Shown here: one piece after another, positions 11,143 through 22,253 of the stretch
Position numbering within the stretch: the first letter of the stretch is position 1
How the letters are laid out: each line of letters begins with the position of its first letter
DNA from: Blepharisma japonicum
Lineage: Eukaryota > Ciliophora > Heterotrichea > Heterotrichida > Blepharismidae
DNA length: 64,000 nt
Direction of reading: 5' to 3'
Assembly: GCA_949751835.1 (NCBI GenBank)
Contig: CATKHK010000020.1
Coordinates: forward strand, 434,001 to 498,000
Program-made: the position numbers and the translations under genes
Notes under the pieces: generated by a model
The model's input: the letters and a program-made list of their open reading frames with translations, nothing else
The model's database searches: none
Told to the model about the DNA's origin: nothing

Positions 11143-11943
11143 TTATCTCTTTGCAAAATAAATAATTACTATGACTCCAAAGATCCCTCCCACTATCCCT
11201 CCCGCTATCCATAAGTATCTGAAATAATCCTTTTTTCTTTTTAATTCATTCCTATTAAGTAATTTTTTTTCTACTGAATAAAGTTCATGACCATGTGGAC
11301 AATTAGTAATATTTTGCCTAAAATCATCCTCTGAAAATTCGCATCCACAAGAAGCTAAAATTCTGTTCCGACAATTTTTTTGATAAAAACAATTATTTGC
11401 ATTCGTTTGAATAGGATACAGGAAACAGAAGAGCCCATTATAAAAAATAACAGAAATTGAAAATTTGTATGCTACTCTAATGATTTTAAAAATTTGACCA
11501 CTTTCTTTCCTAAAGTAAATGCTGACCCACAATTTTTCAGCAACTTTTCTTAAATACAACTCAGGGCTGTTGTCAAAAGGTGAGAAGCATTGAGATAAAT
11601 CATGAAAAGCCTTAATAAATCTTTGATCTGTGCTTGAGTTGTCAAGATAATCTACACCCTCACCTCTCAACCTTTTTATTATTTCTAGCATATTTTCATA
11701 TGAATCTCTGAATGAAGCATGATCTCTCTGAGAATTGACGAAATTTTCAAATCTTTTAATACAGGAATTGTCATAAAAAAAACTTGATTCTAAGTAAACC
11801 AATAAAAGTGTCTGATAAAAATCTTCCTGTTGGACGGTTCTAATGCTATGAATTTTATCCCCATTGATAATAATCTCGTCCGAAATGAATCGGTCATATT
11901 CCCTTCTACTGCCCAGAGATAGGGGACGATTATAATAGGACAT
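11143..11943 (-). CDS. Tail-anchored Cys/His-containing protein, possible OTU-like
   Basis: Predicted 266 residues beginning MSYYNRPLSLGS. The middle (about residues 50-180) resembles an alpha/beta fold; ISVIFYNGLFCFLYP weakly recalls the last strands of otubain-type OTU peptidases, but I cannot identify a catalytic triad. A Cys/His-rich stretch follows (NCFYQKNC, SCGCEF, NCPHGH). The C-terminus is a single hydrophobic helix after a basic KRKKDY, ending FAKR, which fits a tail-anchored membrane protein. The start was placed at the first ATG; an in-frame TTG lies 24 bases further upstream. It sits 47 bases downstream of the kinase stop on the same strand. Confidence 0.7.
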   Translation of the reverse strand: MSYYNRPLSLGSRREYDRFISDEIIINGDKIHSIRTVQQEDFYQTLLLVYLESSFFYDNSCIKRFENFVNSQRDHASFRDSYENMLEIIKRLRGEGVDYLDNSSTDQRFIKAFHDLSQCFSPFDNSPELYLRKVAEKLWVSIYFRKESGQIFKIIRVAYKFSISVIFYNGLFCFLYPIQTNANNCFYQKNCRNRILASCGCEFSEDDFRQNITNCPHGHELYSVEKKLLNRNELKRKKDYFRYLWIAGGIVGGIFGVIVIIYFAKR

Positions 11944-11990
11944 ATTAAAATTATAGAATCCAAACAAAGAATTATCGTTAATTTAAACAA

Positions 11991-13379
11991 TTATGAAACT
12001 TCTTGTTTCCAATTGATTTTTGTAGTTCTAGCGACTGGCGAAATATCTGGGAATTTATGCCTTTTATTGACTTCTATACCAGGCTCTCTAGAATGAATAC
12101 TTACAGCGGAAAATCTTCTTTGTCTGAAATTTTCGATGTTAGGGAAATCTTTAAATGCGATTTTTTCTCTACTTTTAGAAGAGTACAATGAAATTGTTGA
12201 GGATTTTAGGTTGTTAAAACGAAGCCATTTGTGTGTGAGTGCTTCTCGTGGGCTAGGCCTTTGAGATGGATGAGATCTTGTCAGCTGTAGCACCATTTCT
12301 ATTGCGTCTTTTGAAATATTGTGTCAGTAGGTTTCATGGAATTGGATAAGGCAGTCAACGTTTTTTAGAAGGGTTTCTTTAGGGTTTTTGCCTCCAAAAG
12401 GAGCTTGGCCCGATAAAATCATATATAAAATAACCCCAAAACTAAATACGTCTACTTTTGGCCCATACGGCAATTTTCTTAAAATTTCAGGTGCAACGTA
12501 TCCAGGAGATCCACACTTTTTTGTTAATTCTTTATTTGCAAAGCAGGCAAGCCCGAAATCTGCAAGCTTGAAATCTATATCACTTAGCTCTGATTCTAAT
12601 AAAATATTTTCAAGCTTGATATCTCTATGAACAACATTCATGGACTTAAGGTAATCCAAAATCACCAAAAATTTCGCAGTAAATTTAGCTGCGCTTTCTT
12701 CATGCAAAGGGCCACGCTTTAGTAGCCTATCAAGCATACTGCCTCCTTCCATATAATCTAAAACTAAATACACATGATTTTTCCCTTCATAAACTTTATG
12801 CAATTTTACTATCCCAGGATGATCCAGAGTTCTCATGATTTCTATCTCACTGCATAAGCCATTTAAGCTACTTGTGCTCTGAAGAAGTACTTTTGGTATG
12901 CATTTAATAGCATAATTCTTTGAGTCTTCTAAGTCTTTAGCTAAATATACATGTGAAAAGCTCCCTGAGCCTATTAATTTTTTGAATTCGTATTCATGCT
13001 TTATATCAGTCATGATCCCTATTTTAGATATATGACTTAGCCATAAATCTAATTGATCAGAAGTAGTGGTATAAAAATATCGAGAAACAATCCCTTGCCT
13101 TAGCCGAAAGCCATACTTTACACCAGTTGCGCTTTCCTCAATAAATGGTTCGATTGTCTTCCATTTTAAACTCGAAAATTTTGTGATTTTCGAAGAAGCG
13201 CTACTTGAACGTAAAATTGAGGACTTATTTAAATAAAAGTATCTTTCTTTCAGCACCTCTGAGACTGTTAGTTCCAGCAGACTTCCTTGATAAATAATTA
13301 AAGAGGTCTCTGGCTCTTTGTAATCTTCCCAAAAGCACATATCTTTTGCCTGATTAATGCTGTTGAAAATCGACGCCAT
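11991..13379 (-). CDS. PH-domain serine/threonine protein kinase
   Basis: Predicted 462 residues. Residues about 25-125 look like a pleckstrin-homology domain (IIYQGSLLEL at the start, DQLDLWLSHISKIG as the closing helix), so membrane or phosphoinositide recruitment is likely. The kinase domain follows: GSGSFSHVYLA (glycine loop), YAIKCIP (Lys), HRDIKLENIL (catalytic loop), LADFGLA, CGSPGYVAPE (activation loop and APE) and DVFSFGVILY. The CGSPGYVAPE and KLEN features suggest the CAMK group. A TGA at 12321-12323 is Trp. The C-terminal 60 residues are basic and Ser-rich. The start is the ATG of MASIF; a TTG precedes it by one codon. Confidence 0.9.
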
Positions 13380-15521
13380 CAAAGTAATTATTATTGTGTT
13401 TCATTTGTTTTCGCCTGCCAGTAGGCTTCATAAATGGCAGAAGTAGGAGAGCATCTACTGTCTGCACTGAAAACCGTTTTCATAGGGAAGCTGAGAGAAT
13501 TAAAAGGAGATAAAGAAAATAATACGATTTAAATTTTTGTGGTTAATTTTCGAGGTAAAATTTAGAGCTCTTCTCTAAGTTTTTATAATAAGAGAATATG
13601 GAAAAAATAACCATGGGAAATTCTGCTTTGAAATTTAGCTAGTTTACTAGAAGCTAGTTAAAAAAAATTGAAATTATTTCAATTATTTCTCTTGAAGTGA
13701 TTATTCATGAGAAGAATTGAATGAATTAGAATCGTTTAATCAAATTATTAAAAGGATTTTAAAAAATGGATATGCAAAATTAGGGGTTTCATCAGGCTCG
13801 TCATTTCTAAAAATATTTTGAAATTTTAAACGAAAAATAAAGCCCTAAGAAAGAGTTTCATGCTTATAGAGTAATAATTTTATTATCTCAATCTTAATAA
13901 ATTATAACGGATTAAAGCTGCTTTTATCTCAATTAAATTTATAAAGAAGCAAAATCAATTTAAAATAATTGAAATGATTTAGTATTCCAACTTAAATTCT
14001 CTCACAAGGATATATCCCACAATTTTTTAAATATTTAGGTTAAGAAGGTAATTATTTAATGCTATTTTTGTAAATTTATTTCAATAGTATTAATATTTTT
14101 TGAATGCAAAGCATAAAAATATTTCAAATTGATCGCAAAAGAGGTAATTATTTAAATAATTTAATTTATTATAATCTTAGATATTTAAAAATTTTAGAAA
14201 TGATGCTTCATAAAACTTTATTATTCTTTTAAACTGGGATATTGGTAAAATAAAAATAAAAGCTAAGCTATTATTTTAAAAATTTTGATTTTTCTATAGT
14301 TCAATAATTTAAATAATATTTGCAGCATCCTGATGATATAAATGACTCTCTTCTCTTTGAGCAAGTAAAAAAATATTTGCTCTCTAAGTTTTCTGAAAAT
14401 AATAGAGCTCTTCATGGTTTTGATTGCTCACAGAGTGGAGAGTGTAATGAAAGTTTTAATGGCCCAAAAGAATTTTTTCATCTATATTCATAGAAATCAT
14501 CATCGTAAAGCAATCTTTAATTAGTAATGCAATTAATTATTAATTTCCAATTTAGGCACATTTATCAAATTATCATTAAAAGAACTAAAACGTCTATGAC
14601 TAGTGCATTTATAAAAAAATAATTTTTTAAAAATTATATTGTAAAAATAAATTAATGAATGTTAAGGCATCAATAATATGCTAAATCTTAAAATTAAATT
14701 TCCATTAAATTAGTCTTTCAATTTACCAATTAATTTTAGATTAGCAATATCAATCTGATTAATTAATGGAAATTCCTTCATTATACTAAATTATTTATAA
14801 AATTTTTTAAAAAGGGCTGATTTTGATGAGGGAAATCATGAAAAATAATTGAAGTTATAAAGATAAAATTAGGAATACTCTCAAAATAGTACACTAATAC
14901 TAAGAATTTTTAATTATTAATCCACTTAGAATGTAAAAAAGTAAAAGATATTCGGAAAAAGCCTTAAATAGCATAAAGGTTCGAATATCTTTGGAGAAAA
15001 AAATTTATAAATTTGAAAAGATTTGGAATTGTCATAGATAATAAACGTTCTATCTATACAGAAATTTACTAAATATTTTAATTCATTAAATTGTAAACTA
15101 TATAAATCTTTTTTGATAAATTGTTCCCTTATTTATGTTGAAGATGCTGACCTTTAAAAATGTAAAAATAAGCATAATTTTAAAAGTCTGATTAATTAAA
15201 TAAATGATTAAGAATTAGCTATATGCTACTCAAAACTAAAATATTTAAGGCTTCAATTAGCAGATTGAATCTAAAGTCAACTCTTATCTAAATTATAAAT
15301 AATAAAGTATCTTTTATTCTAAATATATAAAAATACTAAAAAGTGAAAAAATATTTTATACAGGGTATGGATGTCTAAAACTCAGACATCAAACAATCTT
15401 ATGCAGCTAAAATAATAGTTTGATTATTCTCTGATAATAAATAAAGAAAGCAATTTTTCAAACTGAAAATTTTAGAATACCTTTGAGCAATTAAGTAAAA
15501 TATTTAAAATTATAGAAATTC
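13380..15521. other. Long gene-poor region
   Basis: About 2.1 kb, very AT-rich, without an intact gene on either strand under the TGA=Trp code. One short open, protein-like segment lies at 14326-14493 (separate entry). Nothing else identifiable. Confidence 0.6.
14326..14493 (+). pseudogene. Short open coding-like fragment, family unknown
   Basis: A 55-codon stretch reads HPDDINDSLLFEQVKKYLL and on to FNGPKEFFHLYS before TAG. GC and codon use are clearly higher than in the flanking AT-rich DNA. There is no ATG; it is preceded by ...TTTGCAG, which resembles a splice acceptor, but no upstream exon is evident. It is either a gene remnant or the last exon of something not recognised. Confidence 0.3.
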
Positions 15522-16937
15522 ATGATGGAAAATGAAGAAAATACCGAAGTAATAAAAGCAAGATTAATTTCACTTGGTATTGAAGAATGGAAAATTAACC
15601 TTATCCTTCCTATATCAAATTCTTATCAGCAAGCTCTTGATTTTATTTCTGATGCTGATTGAGATTCAATTGATTTCGTTTCTACAGAAAATGCTGTGCA
15701 ACTTTCAAACCCAGAAAACTTAGCCATTCCTATTATTAATAAACCCGAATTAGGAACAAATGATACAGAGAGAATAAAAAACATATGAAAGATGATCTCT
15801 GATATAGGACCAGAATCTCGCAAAGAATGAAGAAAAGAATTAATGAAGGACATCGAAGATGCTAATAAAATCTTTTTTAAGTGTCTAGAAATGGGATTTG
15901 ACAATATAAACTCAAGATTCGCAGCGGAATTTTTTGATAGTTTTGAAAGTGCTGCAGAATATTTAACAGAATGGGCTAAATTAGACGAATTAGGGAAAAT
16001 AAAATCCCAGATATACTATACAGCTAAAGAAATGGGTAAGGATGAAGCTACAGCCCGGAAAGCAGGGATTAATTTTGACAGCCTTGAAGAGGCAATTAAA
16101 TTTTTGTCAATAGAAGAAGAAACCAAACAAGATGAAAATTTTGTAATAAATCAGCCTCCTGAAGAAAATGAAAATTCTAAAATTATCTATGAAATTTGTC
16201 AAGAAATGGGGCTTTCTGAAGAAAAGTCAATTCTTGTTGCACATTCGTGTACTGATATAGAAGATGCGATAGAGTTTGCAACTACAATAAAAAATGAAGA
16301 GACATTTGTTTTAAATACTCAAGATTTTAATATTCCAAGCCAAGCTAGAATTGATAAGGAAAAAGAAAGGCTCATATCTGGAAACTTTGAAGGCTATTTT
16401 GGGAATAAATTGATTAAGAGTAACGAAGAAGGTCTTTTTTATATATATGATCCTTGTCAAAACGAATTAATCGGTGAAGAAGAGACAAAGGAAGATATTC
16501 AGATTGAAATATGTTTAGCAGAAATTGAAAATAAATTAAATGGGGCAAATATACCTGCCGGAAGAAGTGCTGAAGAGTTTAACGCAGAAGAAGTTTTGAA
16601 TGAGGAAATTAAGGAAAATAATGAGGAAAGATGAATTTCTTCAGAGTCAATGAGCATTGATGGGATATATGTAGAAGGGACAAATAGAGAACGCATCATG
16701 GATATTTTAAGCGATATTATTCCTATAGCAGGGTTATCTGAAGAAGCAAAGTCAAGAATTATAGAATTCTTGTATGACGGCGAAATTATTTGTAAGGAAT
16801 GCGTTATTTGTCGTGAGAAATTCGAAGAGAAGGACGTTCTTTATAAATTACCATGCAGCCACATTTTTCATAAAGACTGTTTCTTGAAGTACGCTGAAAG
16901 GAATGAAAACTGTCCTTTGGATCGACAAAAAATTTAA
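15522..16937 (+). CDS. UBA-repeat RING-finger protein (E3 ligase candidate), copy 1
   Basis: Predicted 471 residues. The N-terminal half has four UBA-like helical repeats marked by MGF/LGI motifs followed by an A..FL-type third helix (about residues 10-45, 121-150, 168-195 and 225-253). An acidic linker leads to a C-terminal RING-H2 (about 427-471): CVIC, then LPCSHIFHKDC, then NCPLD. The eighth zinc ligand is Asp instead of Cys, as in RBX1. Likely a ubiquitin-binding E3 ligase. TGA codons at 15660, 15787, 15827 and 16632 read as Trp. A diverged sister lies at 18758-20266, with a decayed third copy between them. Confidence 0.85.
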
Positions 16938-17409
16938 TTGTGTTGATAATAATTAAACTATAAGAATTGAATTTAAATATCAAAAATAATTAAAAAATAT
17001 CATGTCTAAACTTTAGGGAACTTACAAATATAAAAATCAAGATTAAAATGATTATTTTCTCCATAAATTAAAATATTAGCAGAAGTCTAATGAGATTATC
17101 AATTTGAAATAGGAAGCTCTTAGCTATCTTAGAAAATATTGATTTACTTTCTACAAAAATTAGCGGTTTGGGAAAATTGGCATGCCAGAAGATAATTTTA
17201 ATGCTGTAGACACTTCTTGTGATATAATGATAAATAAAGCAACTAGAAACTCAAGAAATAGAAGCAACGAACAGATAATGGAAGCTTAAATTAAGCTTAT
17301 CAAAAAGCATAAAGATTAGTAATTAATAAAAAACAATAGAAATGTTTAGAAAGCGTTGAGACTTTCCCCACAATATAAATTTAAAAGAAAGCTGTCCTTT
17401 GGATCGTAA
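16938..17409. other. Spacer containing most of the decayed UBA-RING copy
   Basis: Holds the fossil at 17085-17420. The first 150 bases are AT-rich with nothing recognisable. Confidence 0.5.
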
Positions 17410-17420
17410 AAAATTAAGCC
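17085..17420 (+). pseudogene. Decayed third UBA-RING copy, middle deleted
   Basis: Bases 17110-17160 align with the codons for NIDFVSTKS of copy 2 (about 18895-18925). The open stretch from 17182 (MPEDNFNAVD to NRSNEQIMEA) resembles its next segment (NRNNEELREM). Then, at about 17390-17415, the sequence jumps to the final residues of the RING, CPLDRKK. The UBA repeats 2-4 and nearly all of the RING are missing. The copy is thus a deletion derivative, and the next gene begins inside its 3' end. Confidence 0.65.
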
Positions 17421-18384
17421 ATTGCAGGGTTTAAATATATTATATTTAAATGCACATAAGATTTTAGAAACATCAAATTTCAAAATTTCACAAAAAATAG
17501 ACGCTGCTGAATCCAAACCAAAAGCAGCAGGCACATCTAGCGCAGCATCAGCAAGCCTTAAATCTAAAGAAACAGAGCAAAAACTAACCAAAAAACCGGC
17601 AGAGAGTGAGCCTAAAGCTGCTGTAATAGAGCAAATACACCCACCTATCAAGCTTCCTGAAGTTTTAAAGAAAGAACCCAAACATTCTGAGTTTGATTTT
17701 ATGTTTGGGAGCAAAAAAAGGGACAAAAAACAAGAAGTCGCTGAAGAAGATGCTTTTGAAGAAGATAAAATGGGTGAGGCTTGAGAATACGCCATGCATA
17801 GTGCTAATGTAAATGAGCAAGAAGAGTCTCAATCAGGCTCAGACGAGTTTGACCCTGATTTTGAAGGCGAGATCGTGATTGCTCCGAAAGTTGAAGCTGA
17901 AGTTAAAAAGCCAGAAAAAAAGCAGGAGAAGGCTAATAAGTCCAAAAAAGTTGATTTAAAAACAAGAGGAATCAAAGCCCAAGCAAAACTCCAGCAAATT
18001 GAAATGAAAGCAGAAATGAACAGCGAAGAGTCCTTCAAAAAAGAAAACGAAGTCCAAGAATCCCAAATTATTGTAAATATAGACGAATGGGAAAACGTTG
18101 AAGAAGTAGCAATTGTTGAAAAGCTGGAACCTAAAAAAGTAAGCGAAGATTTCGTTAAAATTGAAATCACAAACATAAAATCCGCAGAAAAGCTCGAAAA
18201 AAATCTTTCTATGAAAGACGTAGAAGCTCATAATGCGACCCATGCACCACTCTACAGCAGAAATTACACCATTAAGCAAGCTTCACCTCAAATCGAAGAA
18301 ATCAAAATTTCTGATGACACCCGCCCAAAGAAAAAATCATTTTTTTCATTTTTTTCTTCATGCTTTGCACCAAGTAGAAAATAA
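17410..18384 (+). CDS. Lys/Glu-rich disordered protein with unresolved 5' end
   Basis: The frame is open from 17410 to TAA at 18382-18384, about 324 codons, with one TGA=Trp at 17782. Composition is extreme in Lys, Glu, Ala and Ser; the region after about 17500 is clearly coding (AAESKPKAAGTSSAASAS). Acidic and basic segments alternate, and the C-terminus is KKKSFFSFFSSCFAPSRK, a basic-aromatic tail with one Cys that may bind membrane. No ATG opens this frame before the internal Met near 17701; upstream lies the decayed RING copy. Either the 5' end was lost by fusion to that fossil or an intron is missed: splicing 17429-17460 (32 nt) would join an upstream ATG frame (17342), but that length is atypical here. 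Function unknown. Confidence 0.6.
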
Positions 18385-18757
18385 CTACTTTATGGTAAGA
18401 GTCAAAAGGCAAATTAATTCTCTTTATTTACATTTTTAATAAAAAAATTAATAAAATTGGGGTCGTTTTTTATATTAGATATTGATGAACCAAATTGAGT
18501 TATAATGGTGCTTGAAAATGATACTTGACATACGAAAAGTTTTTTGGTAATTATTTTTGGATCTATTTTTTCAATTTCAGTTTAGATTACCAACATCTAT
18601 CCCAATTCTGTGTATGAGACCATGACACGATATTTCATAACTCCTCAAAAAATACTATCATATACCACTAATCTAAATCCGCATCAATCTCTTAAAATAT
18701 ATCTATATCAGTGTCAGAATTCTAAAATATACATTAAGTTAATTTGATAATTATTTT
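18385..18757. other. Spacer upstream of UBA-RING copy 2
   Basis: 373 bases of AT-rich DNA with no recognisable gene; presumed 5' regulatory region of the gene starting at 18758. Confidence 0.5.
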
Positions 18758-20266
18758 ATGGAAACAGAAGAAAACACTGAAAGTATTAAATCCAAACTAT
18801 TAGATCTTGGATGTGAAGAATGAAAAATTGACTCATTACTTCAAATCACAAATTCTTATGAAGATGCTCTTAATTATTATTTTGATGCAGACTGAGACAA
18901 TATTGACTTCGTTTCTACAAAAAGTCATGAATCACTTGAAGTTCCAAATCATTCCAATGCTGCAGTTATTTCTGATAGCACTGCTGAAAGCCAGATACAA
19001 AGAGACTCAAAAAATCAGTCACAAAAACTTGAAATTACAGATCACTACAGTTCTAAAGCCATTTCTCACAACACAACTATAAATCAGATATACAGAGAAC
19101 CTGAAAATAGGAATAACGAAGAATTAAGGGAAATGAAGGCCAAATTTTATGCAGCTGCCCCAAGTTTAGGTATCAGTGAAGCCACAGTAAGAGAAAAATT
19201 AGAAGGCGTTGAAACATTAGAAGAGCTTAATGAAGTTTGTCTTAAGTTAATAAACGGATGCAAGCCTAAAAAACAAATTTATACATATGCTATAAGCATA
19301 GGCCTTAACGTTTCAATGGCAAGATGAGCATCGGAATTTTTTGATGATCTCAATAAAGCTATGGATTATTTAGATGAAGTAGCTTTAGCTGAAAAAGAAT
19401 GCATGGAAGAAAATCAGCCCAATTACCCAAAGCAAAATGAGAGCTTTGATTTCAGTATTCCCCAAGCTTTGCAAAAAGAAGAAGATATAAATTTTGGCGG
19501 TGGAGTAGATCTTAATGATGAAAGAATTCATGATATCTATGAATCGTTAAGATTCATGGGTATAGGAGAGGAAGAGTCTAAAGAAATGCTCAGAAAATGC
19601 TCAAATTTTGAAGAAGCAGATATATTGCAAGGCAAATGCGCAATTGAATATTTTAAACATGCACATCCTCTTCCGCCAAATCCTAATGAAAGTTTACACC
19701 AGTCGTATATAAGAAATCCACATAATCGATTAAGCAACAGAAATGGTGATGATGAAGAAGAAGAAGAAGAAGAAAACGCTCTTTTAAATCCAAACTATTT
19801 ACATGGCCAAGAAAATTTGATAAGATCAAACCCAGAAGACTACATATGATATGATAGCTATTATGAGGAAAATAAAAGCAGTGAAGAAGAGCTTAACGAA
19901 ATTGACTGACCAAGGCAGGAACAAATAGATGCGGAAAGAGAAGAAATTTATGGAGAAAGATGGATTTCTTCAGAGCCAATTAGTATTGATGGAAGATATG
20001 TCGAGGGAACTAATAGAGAACAAATTATGGATATTTTAAGTGAAATAATCCCAGTAAAAGGACTGTCTGAAGATGCAAAGGCAAGAATAACAGAATTCTT
20101 GTATGATGGTGAAATTATGTGTGAAGATTGTGTGATTTGCTGTGAAAAATTTGAAGAAAAAAATATTCTTTTTAAATTACCATGCAGCCATGTTTTTCAT
20201 AAAGACTGTTTTTTGAAGTATGCTGAAAGAAATGAAAATTGTCCTTTGGATCGTAAAAAAATTTAA
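18758..20266 (+). CDS. UBA-repeat RING-finger protein (E3 ligase candidate), copy 2
   Basis: Predicted 502 residues. Same plan as the gene at 15522: an N-terminal UBA-like repeat (KLLDLGCEEWKIDSLLQI), further UBA-like repeats (for example SLRFMGIGEEESKEML), an acidic run (EEEEEEEN, about 19750-19780) and a C-terminal RING (CVIC, LPCSHVFHKDC, NCPLDRKKI) with Asp at the eighth ligand. The segment RWISSEP.SIDG.YVEGTNRE, just before the RING, is nearly identical in both copies. TGA=Trp codons occur at 18821, 18893, 19325, 19847 and 19907. The UBA region diverges much faster than the RING tail. Confidence 0.85.
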
Positions 20267-20671
20267 TCATATATTAAGCATGCTTAAGTGTTTTAATTGA
20301 AATTTTAAGCAATTAAATTAAGTCTATATAAAAAATTCATAATCTGAGCTATTATTATTTATAATTAATTCTTGATGTTAAACGTGCTATTCTTTGAAGT
20401 AATTTATATAAAATCTGCAAATCAACTATAAACATCTGCTAGTTCAATAATTACCTGTATATTTATATATTAATATTATCATAGCAATTCAATCACTGCA
20501 TTAATATTTCTATATATTAACTTGAGTTTTTAAAATCTAGGATTAGACTCAACAACAAAAAACTTTGCAATTGAAAACATTAGCAATCTAAATTAATATT
20601 ATTCTCAAAGTATTAATAGTATAGCTATATTGTACTTAATTTTAATTTTAATTAGCCCCATATTTTAAAAG
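20267..20671. other. Spacer, first half of a duplicated upstream region
   Basis: No gene. The stretch from about 20400 (CTGCAAATCAACTATAAAC and onward) recurs before the second Cys-motif gene at about 21510-21640, so the duplicated unit includes the promoter. Confidence 0.6.
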
Positions 20672-21193
20672 ATGGCATCAATAGGTGATATTCTTGCTAT
20701 GATCGTTGACGATAAATGCTCTTCTTCTGATATTTCAGAGAGTGACAACTCAAACTGATTTTATGATTCCTCTGACAGCAGTCGATATCATAGATATCGC
20801 CATGGCTGCTCGAGTTGTGGATATTGTAGTAGCTGTTATGATAAATATGGTTGTAACATAGACTCATTTGAAATGAGGGGTGGAATTGTTAATCAAGAGG
20901 AAGAGGAAGAAAAAGAAAAAGAAGAGGAAGAGGAAGAAGAAGAGCCAACAGAAATCCAAACTCAAGGCGTTAAAGATGAAAATTATTGAAATACTTTTTT
21001 TTCTACCTCAATTAAACGCTGAAGAAATTTTTATTTAAAAAGAAATGCAAAAAAGATGAGAAATGGCAAAATTGTTTTGGAAAAAGCAAAGCTTAGAAGA
21101 AAAAGTAAGTGGAAAAAAGACAAAAATCAAATCTCAAAGAGAAAAAGGAGAGAAAAGGGAAAGAAAGTTGACTATTTAAATGGCTGGTATTAA
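20672..21193 (+). CDS. Small Cys-motif protein of unknown family, copy 1
   Basis: Predicted 173 residues; the frame is open only if TGA is Trp (20756, 20987 and 21020). The N-terminus MASIGDILAMIVDDK is followed by a Ser/Asp-rich stretch, then HGCSSCGYCSSCYDKYGC (C-x2-C-x2-C-x2-C-x5-C), an acidic run of Glu, a conserved DENYWN/FF block and a long Lys/Arg-rich C-terminus ending KKVDYLNGWY. The five-Cys motif suggests metal binding; the basic tail suggests nucleic-acid or nucleolar association (inference). The full-length frame is conserved in the tandem copy at 21762, which supports a real gene. I recognise no known family. Confidence 0.8.
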
Positions 21194-21761
21194 AATCAAA
21201 ATTAGTATTGCATTAGTTTTTTTAAATAACCTGCTAATCAGATTTAATTCTTTTAAATAATATTATCTGGTATACAAATTGTGTACCAATCTTCGCACGT
21301 AGGAAATTTTTCCACGTTTGTACCAAAATTTTATATATAAAGAAAAATTCTTTCGAAATTAATTAATAGTCAATTATGAAACTAAAAAGACAGTCAAGCA
21401 ACAATTATCTAGCTATTTATTAGTAAGGAAAATAAGTTCAGTCTAACTATATAAATCCATACTCCGACCTATTATTTATAATTAATTTTAAGCCGATGGT
21501 ATCAAGAAATTAGCTGCAAATCAACTATAAACTTATTCTTGTTCAATAACTGCCTGCATATTTATATAGAATTAGTATATTTAAACATTACCATTCCATT
21601 CAATCACTGCATCTATATTTCATTTATTTTAAGCTCAGTTTTTAAAATATATCATATACACAAAAAAGGCATTACAAATATTAGCAATTTAAATTAATAT
21701 TACTCTCATAGGATTAATAGCACAGCCAAATTTTAATTATGCATAGCCCCATAATTTAAAG
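21194..21761. other. Spacer between the two Cys-motif genes
   Basis: Includes the downstream region of copy 1, a short hairpin-rich insertion (21265-21340) and the duplicated promoter region of copy 2 (about 21510-21761). No gene seen. Confidence 0.6.
21265..21340. repeat. Short two-hairpin insertion absent from the sister unit
   Basis: Flanking DNA aligns with the region after copy 2 (about 22310-22335), but about 70 extra bases occur here. They contain two inverted repeats: GGTATACAA/TTGTGTACC (21269-21287, 8 of 9 pairs) and ACGTaGGAAA/TTTCCACGT (21297-21317, one bulge). AT-rich edges with TA/TATA bound it. It may be a tiny MITE-like or TA-bounded insertion, or a 3'-end structure lost from the other copy. 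Confidence 0.45.
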
Positions 21762-22253
21762 ATGACATCAATAGGTGACATTCTTGCTATGATCGTTGAT
21801 GATAAAAGCTCTTCTTCTGATTTTTCAGGCAGCTCAAATTGATCTTCTGATTCCTATGACAGCAGTAAATATCACAACTATAGTCATGGCTGCTCGAGCT
21901 GCGGATATTGTAGAAGCTGTTACGATAAATATGGCTGCAATAGAGATTCATTTGAAATGTGGGATGAAATTATTAATCAAAACAATTGAGAAATGCCAAA
22001 AGAATATGAGACTCAAGATACCGAAAATGAAAATTATTGAAATAGCTTTTTCTCTGAGCCAATACAGTGCATAAGAAATTTTTATTTAAAAAGAAATGCA
22101 AAAAAGACAAAAAATGGCAAAATTAATTTGAAAAAGCAAAATACGAGAAGAAAAAATAATTTGAAAAATTCAAAAATCCAAATCTTAAAGAGAAAAGGAG
22201 AAAAAAGGAGAGAAAAGGTGAAGAAAGTTGATTATTTAAATGGCTGGTTTTAA
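21762..22253 (+). CDS. Small Cys-motif protein of unknown family, copy 2
   Basis: Predicted 163 residues. It starts MTSIGDILAMIVDDK, carries HGCSSCGYCRSCYDKYGC and ends KKVDYLNGWF, so N-terminus, Cys motif and C-terminus are all conserved with copy 1. The central Glu run of copy 1 is replaced by INQNNWEMPKEYETQDTE. Four TGA or TGG Trp codons keep the frame open across the whole length without frame-breaking indels against copy 1. Start context and the preceding 200 bases also match copy 1. Function unknown. Confidence 0.8.

Noticed and set aside
14970-15000. Possible tRNA T-loop (GGTTCGAAT)
   Set aside because: Flanking bases do not pair into a T-stem, and no acceptor or anticodon arm is found.
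17346-18279. Long minus-strand open frames opposite the Lys/Glu-rich gene
   Set aside because: Ser/Leu/Phe-rich antisense shadows of a Lys/Glu/Ala-rich coding strand.
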